DNA of 64,000 nucleotides from Sva-07 sp963774765 (GTDB taxonomy: Bacteria; Actinomycetota; Acidimicrobiia; Acidimicrobiales; Ilumatobacteraceae), in contig CAVZGP010000011.1 of assembly GCA_963774765.1 (NCBI GenBank), positions 558,001 to 622,000 on the forward strand, given 5' to 3'. The notes beneath the pieces were generated by a model that was not told the DNA's origin, ran no database searches, and saw nothing but the letters and a program-made list of their open reading frames with translations. Positions 58,087 to 64,000 of this stretch are shown here, piece after piece (the stretch's first letter is position 1; every line of letters starts with the position of its first letter). A program made the position numbers and the translations under genes.

Positions 58087-59076
58087 TCAGTGAGGGGCGC
58101 GTTCGGCGTCGGCGCGGTTGGCGAGGTACCAGTCGATCGTGGCGCGCAGACCTGCTTCGAAGTCCATCGTCGGTGACCACCCGAGCAGATCGCCGGCCCG
58201 GCCGCCATCGACGGCCCGCCGCGGTTGACCATCCGGCTTCGACGGATCCCAGCGCAACTCGCCCGTGAAGTCGACGAGCTCGGCAATCGTCTCGACGGTC
58301 TCTTTGATCGTGACCTCGCGGTCGGCGCCGAGGTTGACGGGCTCGGCGGTCGTGTCGACCTCGGCGGCGCGCACGATTGCCTCGGCCGCGTCGTCGACGT
58401 ACAGGTACTCGCGGCTGGCCGAGCCGGTGCCCCACACCTCGACGTGGTCGGCTCCGGACTCCTTGGCCTCGACGCACTTCTTGATCAGCGCCGGGATGAC
58501 GTGGGAGACCGACGGATGGAACTTGTCGCCGGGGCCGTACAGATTCGTCGGGATCAGGTAGGCGAATCGCTGGCCGTACTCGTGCTCGTTGACCTGCGCG
58601 TGCACGAGATGCGCCTTCTTGGCGATGCCGTACGGTGCGTTGGTCTCCTCCGGGTACCCGTCCCACAGGTCGCGTTCTGCAAACGGGACCGGGGTGTACT
58701 TCGGGTACGAGCACACCGTGCCCACGAGCACGGTCTTGTCGACAGAGGCGGCGTGTCGCGTCGCTTCGATCACGTTCGTGCCCATCAGCAGGTTCGACAG
58801 GTACAGGCGGGCGGGGTGTTCGAGGTTGTAGCCGATGCCACCGACATCAGCGGCGAGGTGGACGACGATCGACGGCTCGCCTGCCGCGAGCATCGCTTCC
58901 GCCGTCCCTGGCTTCGTGAGATCGAAGTCGCTCGACCGTGGTGCGTGCACGGTGGCCCCGCGATCGGTGAGGCGGGCGACGACTCGGCGACCCAGGAACC
59001 CGGCGCCACCGGTGACGGTCACTCGACGCCCACGCAGCGGGCTGTCGGTACCGGTGGTCGGAGGAGCGGTCGACAT
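58087..59076 (-). CDS. NAD-dependent sugar epimerase/reductase, GDP-L-fucose synthase-like
   Basis: A 329-residue extended short-chain dehydrogenase. It has VTGGAGFLGRRVVARL (NAD(P)), HLAADVGGIGYN, the YxxxK pair in APYGIAKKAHL and PTNLYGPGDKFHP. The GIGYN and PTNLYGPGDKF elements are characteristic of GDP-fucose synthases. TAACCT lies 7 nt before ATG at 59074-59076. The nucleotidyltransferase at the window end could supply a GDP sugar, which supports the call but does not prove it. Confidence 0.87.
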   Translation of the reverse strand: MSTAPPTTGTDSPLRGRRVTVTGGAGFLGRRVVARLTDRGATVHAPRSSDFDLTKPGTAEAMLAAGEPSIVVHLAADVGGIGYNLEHPARLYLSNLLMGTNVIEATRHAASVDKTVLVGTVCSYPKYTPVPFAERDLWDGYPEETNAPYGIAKKAHLVHAQVNEHEYGQRFAYLIPTNLYGPGDKFHPSVSHVIPALIKKCVEAKESGADHVEVWGTGSASREYLYVDDAAEAIVRAAEVDTTAEPVNLGADREVTIKETVETIAELVDFTGELRWDPSKPDGQPRRAVDGGRAGDLLGWSPTMDFEAGLRATIDWYLANRADAERAPH

Positions 59077-59083
59077 CGGCCAC

Positions 59084-59089
59084 AGGTTA
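59084..59089 (-). promoter_or_regulatory. Leaderless -10 box of the epimerase gene
   Basis: TAACCT on the minus strand, 7 nt before ATG at 59074-59076. Confidence 0.6.
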
Positions 59090-59145
59090 CGGCCGTGCGC
59101 GGTTGTCGCCGCGGGACGGTCTCGACCCGCCATGATGGGCCCGCC

Positions 59146-60249
59146 ATGCTGAGTTCGCCGGACATCGAGGAGCGACCGATCCGAGTCGCCTACACCGTCG
59201 AGCAGTGCTGGCACCCGAGCCCCGGAGGCACGGCGATCGCGGCGCTGCGGGTCGCCCGCGAGCTGGCTGCACTACCCGACGACGTCGAACTCCACCTGGT
59301 CGCGGGCAAGCACCCCGTCGTCCCGATCGTCGAGTTCCGCCCGAGCGGTTCGGTGGCGATGCTGCCGCTCGCGCGGCCGGCGCTGTACGAGGCGTGGAAC
59401 CGGCTCAACTGGCCCAAGGTCGAATCGGTCACCGGTGAGATCGACGTCGCCCATGCGACCGGCCTCGTCCCGTGTGGAACCGCGGCACCGCTGGCGGTGA
59501 CCGTTCACGACCTCGCATTCGTCCATGACCCGGCGAAGTTCTCGCGGCAGGGCGTGCGCACGATGAACCGAAGTCTCGCCACCATCATCCGGCGAGCTGA
59601 TCGCGTGATCGTCTCGAGCGAGGCGACCCGACGCGACTGCGAGGCCGCCGGCATCGCTGCCGACCGCCTCCGCCTCGTGCCGCTCGGCGTCGATGTCGTG
59701 GAGGTGTCGGCCGACGCCGTCGAGCGGGTACGCCGTCGCTATCTACTTCCACGAGACTTCGTGCTGTTCGTCGGCACGTTCGAGCCCCGCAAGAACCTGT
59801 CGCGGCTGGTCGACGCGATGCGCCGTCCGGGAATGCCAGGCCCGCTCGTCGTGGCGGGCGCCGAGGGATGGGGCGACGTGGGGATCGCCGATCCCGGAGA
59901 CACCCGATTCCTCGGTTTCATCCCCGACAGCGATCTCGCTGCGCTCTACGCGGCTGCCACCGTGTTCGCGTACCCGAGCGAACGGGAGGGATTCGGCCTC
60001 CCCGTCGCGGAGGCGATGGCGCAGGGCGCCGCGGTGGTCACGAGCAGGGGCACGTCAACCGAGGAGGTGGCGGGAGGAGCTGGCGTGCTCGTCGACCCGT
60101 TCGACGTCGATGACATCGCCCGTGGCATCGTCGAGGCCGCCGACCGACGGGCCGAACTGGACCCGCCCGCTCGCACGCGCGCCGGCGAGTTGACCTGGAC
60201 GAGGTCCGCCGAACGCACCCTCGCCGTCTACCGTGAACTCGCCGCATGA
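59146..60249 (+). CDS. Glycosyltransferase, GT4 type
   Basis: A 367-residue GT-B glycosyltransferase. Near the N-terminus is HPSPGGTAIAALRVAREL. The nucleotide-sugar site has FVGTFEPRKNLSRLVDAM and the EX7E motif in EGFGLPVAEAMAQG. It probably adds a sugar to a lipid-linked oligosaccharide. It is the first of three overlapping glycosyltransferase genes; its stop region overlaps the next ATG (60246). Sugar and acceptor are unknown. The promoter region is shared with the divergent epimerase. Confidence 0.9.
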   Translation: MLSSPDIEERPIRVAYTVEQCWHPSPGGTAIAALRVARELAALPDDVELHLVAGKHPVVPIVEFRPSGSVAMLPLARPALYEAWNRLNWPKVESVTGEIDVAHATGLVPCGTAAPLAVTVHDLAFVHDPAKFSRQGVRTMNRSLATIIRRADRVIVSSEATRRDCEAAGIAADRLRLVPLGVDVVEVSADAVERVRRRYLLPRDFVLFVGTFEPRKNLSRLVDAMRRPGMPGPLVVAGAEGWGDVGIADPGDTRFLGFIPDSDLAALYAAATVFAYPSEREGFGLPVAEAMAQGAAVVTSRGTSTEEVAGGAGVLVDPFDVDDIARGIVEAADRRAELDPPARTRAGELTWTRSAERTLAVYRELAA

Positions 60250-61415
60250 CCGACGTTCCCATCCCCACCCCAACGCCCACCGAGCCCGTCCAATGGTCGT
60301 CGATCGACGTGGCCGTCAACCTGCTGTGGTGCGTGCCGGGCGACGTCGGCGGCTCCGAGCAGTACCTCGTCCGTCAACTCCTCGGCCTGGCCTCGCAGCC
60401 GTCGCCGTTCGTGCCGACGCTGTACTGCTTACCGTCGTTCGTCGATGCCCACCCGGAGTTGGCGCCGCTGTATCCGATGGATGCCGCCGCGATCACCGGA
60501 ACCAGCCGACCCCGGCGGGTGGTCGCCGAGCACACGTGGCTGCGTCGTCGGACCAAGAGCGCCGACATCGTCCACCACGGTGGTGGAACCACGCCGACCG
60601 TTGGTCGTCGGCCGATCGTGCTCACGATCCACGACCTGCAGCACCTCACCCATCCCGGGTATCTCTCCCCGACGAAACGCCGTTACCTCGAACACGCGAT
60701 TCCGAGGTCGGTTGGCCGAGCGGCGGTCGTCGCGGTCCCGACCGACTACGTCCGCGCCACCGTGATCGACGCGTACGACGTCGACGCAGACCGCGTCGTC
60801 GTCGTGCCGCACGGCGTCGAGGCATCGCTCGGCGTGGATGCGCCGTCGGCCTTCGATCTTCGTCGGGACTATGGGCTCGGCGCCGGCTCCATGATCGTCT
60901 ACCCGGCGATCACCCACCCCCACAAGAACCACCGGTTTCTCCTGCAGTTGATGGCCGATCACTGGACCGACCCCGACCTGCGGCTGGTGCTGCTCGGCGG
61001 CAAGGGTTCCGCGGAAGCCGAGGTGGTCGCCGACATCGCGAGGCTCGGGTTGGAACAACGCGTCGTGCGGCCGGGGCGTGTCCCCGACGCACACCGCGAT
61101 GGCCTCGTCGCGGCAGCCGACGCGCTCGTGTTCCCCAGCGAATACGAAGGGTTCGGTGCGCCGGCAGTGGAGGCCATGGCGCTCGGCACGCCGGTGATCT
61201 GCTCCGACCAACCGGCGCTCACCGAGGTTGTCGGCAACGCCGGGCTGGTTCTCCCGCTCGCGATCGACGCATGGGCCGATGCGCTCGACGTGGTCGCCGC
61301 CCGGGCGGACGCGATGCGTTCGGCCGGCCGAGCGCGTGCGCGGGCCTTCACCACCGAACGCTCGGGCGCCGCGCTGGCCGCCGCGTACGGTCTCGCATTC
61401 AGAGTCGGCCGATGA
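60246..61415 (+). CDS. Glycosyltransferase, GT4 type
   Basis: A 389-residue GT-B enzyme. LWCVPGDVGGSEQYLVRQLL lies in the acceptor domain. The donor domain has YPAITHPHKNHRFLLQLM and EYEGFGAPAVEAMALG (EX7E). It starts four bases inside the previous gene (ATGA-type overlap) and its stop overlaps the next start, so the three are translationally coupled. The N-terminal PIPTPTPTEP stretch is a disordered extension. Sugar specificity is unknown. Confidence 0.9.
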   Translation: MTDVPIPTPTPTEPVQWSSIDVAVNLLWCVPGDVGGSEQYLVRQLLGLASQPSPFVPTLYCLPSFVDAHPELAPLYPMDAAAITGTSRPRRVVAEHTWLRRRTKSADIVHHGGGTTPTVGRRPIVLTIHDLQHLTHPGYLSPTKRRYLEHAIPRSVGRAAVVAVPTDYVRATVIDAYDVDADRVVVVPHGVEASLGVDAPSAFDLRRDYGLGAGSMIVYPAITHPHKNHRFLLQLMADHWTDPDLRLVLLGGKGSAEAEVVADIARLGLEQRVVRPGRVPDAHRDGLVAAADALVFPSEYEGFGAPAVEAMALGTPVICSDQPALTEVVGNAGLVLPLAIDAWADALDVVAARADAMRSAGRARARAFTTERSGAALAAAYGLAFRVGR

Positions 61416-62659
61416 CCACGCCGATGCGGCCGCTGGTGGTGCTGTGCCCCCACTTCGCCCCTGACACGGCGCCGACGGGCGTCGTGATGACCCGCATCGT
61501 CGAGGAGTTGGTCGCACTCGGCCATCACGTCCACGTCGTCACGTCGCTGCCGTGGTATCGCTCGCATCGGATCGAACCCGGATGGGATGGTCGCCTCGTG
61601 CGCACCGAGCGCACCGCGTGGGGATCGATCACGCGGGTGCATCCGTTCCCTGGGCAGGACAAGTCGAACCTCGTCCGACGGGCGATCGGATTCGCGGCCT
61701 ACTCGCTGCTGGCCGGCCTGTGGTGCCTGCGAGTCGGCGGGTGGTTCCGCCGATCGGGAGCGGTGATCGCCATGTCGCCGCCGCTCACGCTCGGGCTCAC
61801 GGGATGGGTCGTCAGTCGACTGCGGCGGTGCCCGATGGTGTTCAACATCCAAGACGTCTTCCCCGATGCCGCCATCGAGACCGGGGCGATCTCCAATCGC
61901 ACGATCGTCGCCGCGGCTCGATGGCTCGAACGCGTGAGCTACGTGGTCGCCGATGCGGTCACGGTGCTCTCGGACGACCTGCGCGACAACGTCGTGGCCA
62001 AGCTCGGCTCCGGAGACACGGTGCACGTGATCCCCAATTTCGTCGACACCGAGGCGATCGTTCCCGCGGACCGATCGACGCCGTATCGCGCCGAGCTCGG
62101 CCTCGGCGACGGCCCGGTCGTGTTGTACGGCGGCAACGTCGGGTTCTCGCAGTCGCTCGACCTGGTGCTCGCCGCGGCCCGAGCGCTGCCCGACGTCGTG
62201 TTCCTGATCAACGGCAACGGGGCGGCGCGTGCGTCACTGGAATCGGAGGCCGTCGACGTGCCCAACGTGCGCTTCGCCGACTACATCGCGCCATCCCGAC
62301 TCGCCGAGCTGCTTGCCACCGGCGACGTGCACGTGGTGCCGTTGCGGAGCGGTCTCGGCCGGGTGAGCGTGCCGTCGAAGACCTATTCGATCATGGCCGC
62401 CGGTCGACCGGTGGTGGCATCCATCGACCCCGGTACGGCCGTCCCTCGGATGCTCGCCGAATCGGGTGGCGGTGTGGCTGTTGCCCCCGACGACGCTGCG
62501 GCATTCACCGAGGCGATCCGCTCGATGGTCGCCGACCCAGTGCGTGGCCGGCGGCTCGGCACGCTCGGTCGGGCATGGGTCGAGGAGAACGCCTCGCCGG
62601 CTGCGGTCGGCGCTGCCTACGACCAGTTGCTGCGTTCGTTGACGCGAACATCGCGCTGA
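61412..62659 (+). CDS. Glycosyltransferase, WbuB/WcaI-like GT4 type
   Basis: A 415-residue glycosyltransferase like WbuB (probable N-acetyl-fucosamine or other amino-sugar transferase). It has CPHFAPDTAPTGVVMTRI, HVVTSLPWYRSHRIEPGW, FNIQDVFPDAAIETG and YGGNVGFSQSLDLVLAAA. IQDVFPD is typical of this subgroup. A hydrophobic segment around AAYSLLAGLWCLRVGG suggests membrane association. It is translationally coupled to the preceding glycosyltransferase. Confidence 0.88.
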   Translation: MTTPMRPLVVLCPHFAPDTAPTGVVMTRIVEELVALGHHVHVVTSLPWYRSHRIEPGWDGRLVRTERTAWGSITRVHPFPGQDKSNLVRRAIGFAAYSLLAGLWCLRVGGWFRRSGAVIAMSPPLTLGLTGWVVSRLRRCPMVFNIQDVFPDAAIETGAISNRTIVAAARWLERVSYVVADAVTVLSDDLRDNVVAKLGSGDTVHVIPNFVDTEAIVPADRSTPYRAELGLGDGPVVLYGGNVGFSQSLDLVLAAARALPDVVFLINGNGAARASLESEAVDVPNVRFADYIAPSRLAELLATGDVHVVPLRSGLGRVSVPSKTYSIMAAGRPVVASIDPGTAVPRMLAESGGGVAVAPDDAAAFTEAIRSMVADPVRGRRLGTLGRAWVEENASPAAVGAAYDQLLRSLTRTSR

Positions 62660-62692
62660 ACCCGCATCCGATCCGGGCGCCGCTAGCCTCTC

Positions 62693-63547
62693 GTGGTCGT
62701 GGCACCCTCCTCGTCATCCACCAAGAAAGCCGCCAAGCTGGCCAAGTCCGGCCAGGGCAAGAAGGTCCGTTTCCAAGGCGGAACGCTGTTCCCCATGGTG
62801 GTGACCATCGTCATCGTCCTCGGCCTTGCGCTGGTGGTCTACGCCCGTCAGAGCCGCCCCTCCGTCGATGCCTCGGGAGCGCCGCAACAGAGCGACCACT
62901 GGCACCACGCGTACGGCTTCTACCTCTGCGATACCTGGTTCAAGCTCGAAGGCGACGCCGAACAGCCGGGCACCGACGACTTCACCCAGTACCAGCGCAC
63001 CGGCATCCACAGCCACGAGGACGGCCTGATCCACTGGCACCCGTTCTCGTCGGCGGCAGTCGGCAGCAATGCCACGCTCGGGGTGTTCCTCGACACCTAC
63101 GGCGTCGAGTTGACCAACAGCAAGTTGACGTTCCCCGAGTCGCAGCAAGCGGCCCTCGAGTCGCAACTCGCCGATCAGGAACCGCCGCGTGAGGACATTC
63201 TCGTGTGGGAGGACGGCGACAAGTGCACCGTCGACGGCTCCGAGAAGAACGCCGAGTTGAAGGTGGTCGTGTGGGACAATTTCACCGACACCGACGACGG
63301 CACCACCTACATCGCCGACTTCGACAACATCCGTCTCGATCAGGACCAGATGGTGGTCGCGATCGCGTTCGTGCCCGACGACACCGACGTCACGATGCCG
63401 CCGTGGGCACCTGACCTACCCAGCCTCGGTGAGGTCGACAGCGGTGTCGTCAACCCCAGCGACCAGCTGGCACCCGTGGATCCCCTCCCGGAGGAAACGA
63501 CGCCGCCCGACACGAGCGCTGACGTCCCCTCGACCACCGAGGGCTGA
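62693..63547 (+). CDS. Single-pass membrane protein, function unknown
   Basis: About 284 residues. A basic cytoplasmic N-terminus (STKKAAKLAKSGQGKKVRF) and one transmembrane helix (MVVTIVIVLGLALVVYA) precede an extracellular domain. That domain contains DHWHHAYGFYLCDTWF, HSHEDGLIHWHPF and DKCTVDG. The many histidines could bind metal, and the two cysteines may pair. The C-terminus is Pro/Thr-rich. GTG at 62693 or 62699 could be the start; TAGCCT at 62684-62689 does not fit the usual spacing to either. Its stop overlaps the nucleotidyltransferase start. Probably part of the envelope block. Confidence 0.7.
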   Translation: MVVAPSSSSTKKAAKLAKSGQGKKVRFQGGTLFPMVVTIVIVLGLALVVYARQSRPSVDASGAPQQSDHWHHAYGFYLCDTWFKLEGDAEQPGTDDFTQYQRTGIHSHEDGLIHWHPFSSAAVGSNATLGVFLDTYGVELTNSKLTFPESQQAALESQLADQEPPREDILVWEDGDKCTVDGSEKNAELKVVVWDNFTDTDDGTTYIADFDNIRLDQDQMVVAIAFVPDDTDVTMPPWAPDLPSLGEVDSGVVNPSDQLAPVDPLPEETTPPDTSADVPSTTEG

Positions 63548-64000
63548 TGCGCGCCGTCGTCCTCGTCGGGGGGTTCGGCACGCGTTTGCGCCCGCTCACC
63601 TTCAGCGTGCCCAAGCCGATGTTGCCCATCGGTCATGTACCGATGATCGCCCGACTGGTCGACCGGTTGGGTCGCGGGGGAGTGACCGAGGTGGTGCTGG
63701 CGCTGGGATTCCGGCCCGAGCCGTTCATCGACGCGTTTCCCGACGGATACTGCGGCGACGTTGCGCTCACCTACGCCGTCGAGCCCGAACCACTCGACAC
63801 CGCCGGTGCGATCAAGTTCGCCGCGGAGTTCGCCGGCGTGGACGACACCTTCGTGGTGGCCAACGGCGACGTGATGACCGATCTCGATGTCTCGGCGCTC
63901 GTCGACGCTCACCGGGCGTTCGGCTCGCAAGCCACGCTCCACCTGATCGGCGTCGACGATCCGTCCGCGTTCGGTGTCGTCGACCTCGCCGCCGACGGTG
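63547..64000 (+). CDS. Sugar-1-phosphate nucleotidyltransferase (mannose-1-P guanylyltransferase-like), cut by window end
   Basis: The first 151 residues are visible. They begin with the nucleotidyltransferase signature VGGFGTRLRPLTFSVPKPML (NTP binding). AVEPEPLDTAGAIKFAAEF and VVANGDVMTDLD (metal-binding Asp) follow. The DTAGAI motif and order fit eukaryotic-type GDP-mannose pyrophosphorylases as well as thymidylyltransferases. ATG overlaps the preceding stop (TGATG). It would supply activated sugar to the nearby glycosyltransferases and perhaps to the GDP-fucose-synthase-like epimerase. Confidence 0.85.
   Translation, partial: MRAVVLVGGFGTRLRPLTFSVPKPMLPIGHVPMIARLVDRLGRGGVTEVVLALGFRPEPFIDAFPDGYCGDVALTYAVEPEPLDTAGAIKFAAEFAGVDDTFVVANGDVMTDLDVSALVDAHRAFGSQATLHLIGVDDPSAFGVVDLAADG

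Overview
The window is dense, high-GC bacterial chromosome with short intergenic gaps, frequent GTG starts and many ATGA, GTGA or TGATG gene overlaps. The gene set suggests a free-living actinobacterium. Pointers are an Aap-type amino-acid transporter, an actinobacterial DapD and MoeZ-like protein, a DUF222/HNH protein, LpdA-like and LCP proteins, and secreted VDVAGY-repeat proteins. My best guess is Acidimicrobiia (Ilumatobacter-like), but that placement is inference. I see no tRNA, rRNA, CRISPR array, prophage or insertion sequence, and no gene-free stretch over 300 bases.

Layout. 1-5.4 kb: HD-domain and DUF4031 proteins, a hypothetical protein, then an ArsC-family gene with an in-frame TGA at its redox-cysteine position, followed by a two-gene asymmetric ABC exporter. 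5.4-10.7 kb: a YceI protein and an aapJQMP-like amino-acid ABC transporter on the minus strand. 10.7-20.6 kb: leucyl aminopeptidase, a DUF2207 membrane protein, a lipoprotein, peptide release factor 3, a class III aminotransferase, a sirtuin, a small lipoprotein and an EamA transporter. 20.6-34.8 kb: secreted repeat proteins, an RDD protein with a nonapeptide repeat, a rhodanese-MoeB fusion, an alkyl sulfatase, a class II aldolase, RidA, an acyltransferase and a deoxyribosyltransferase. 34.8-50.9 kb: an acyl-CoA mutase large subunit, an MFS transporter, an HNH protein, an ECF sigma/anti-sigma pair, a Na,K-ATPase-like pump, ThrH, a nitroreductase, an EamA transporter, a LigD polymerase domain, DapD, LysS and an M15 peptidase. 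50.9-64 kb: an LpdA-like flavoprotein, a biotin carboxylase/BCCP divergent from BirA, then an envelope-polysaccharide block (LCP, RfbD, an epimerase, three glycosyltransferases and a sugar nucleotidyltransferase cut by the window end).

The most striking item is the ArsC-family gene at 1235-1636. Codon 16 is TGA, exactly where the family has its catalytic cysteine. Sequence just downstream can fold into a hairpin matching the bacterial SECIS pattern, and the ATG start is fixed by a leaderless -10 box like those of about 18 other genes here. It is a strong candidate selenoprotein.

Three genome-scale patterns also stand out. TAnnnT boxes lie 6-7 nt before many start codons, which indicates widespread leaderless transcription. 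Two families of palindromes sit at gene ends: one about 40 bp with GATGAGCGAA/TTCGCTCATC arms, and one with a constant TCTGA loop on differing stems. Seven genes carry single-base frameshifts, several at short homopolymers, which looks more like assembly error than gene decay.
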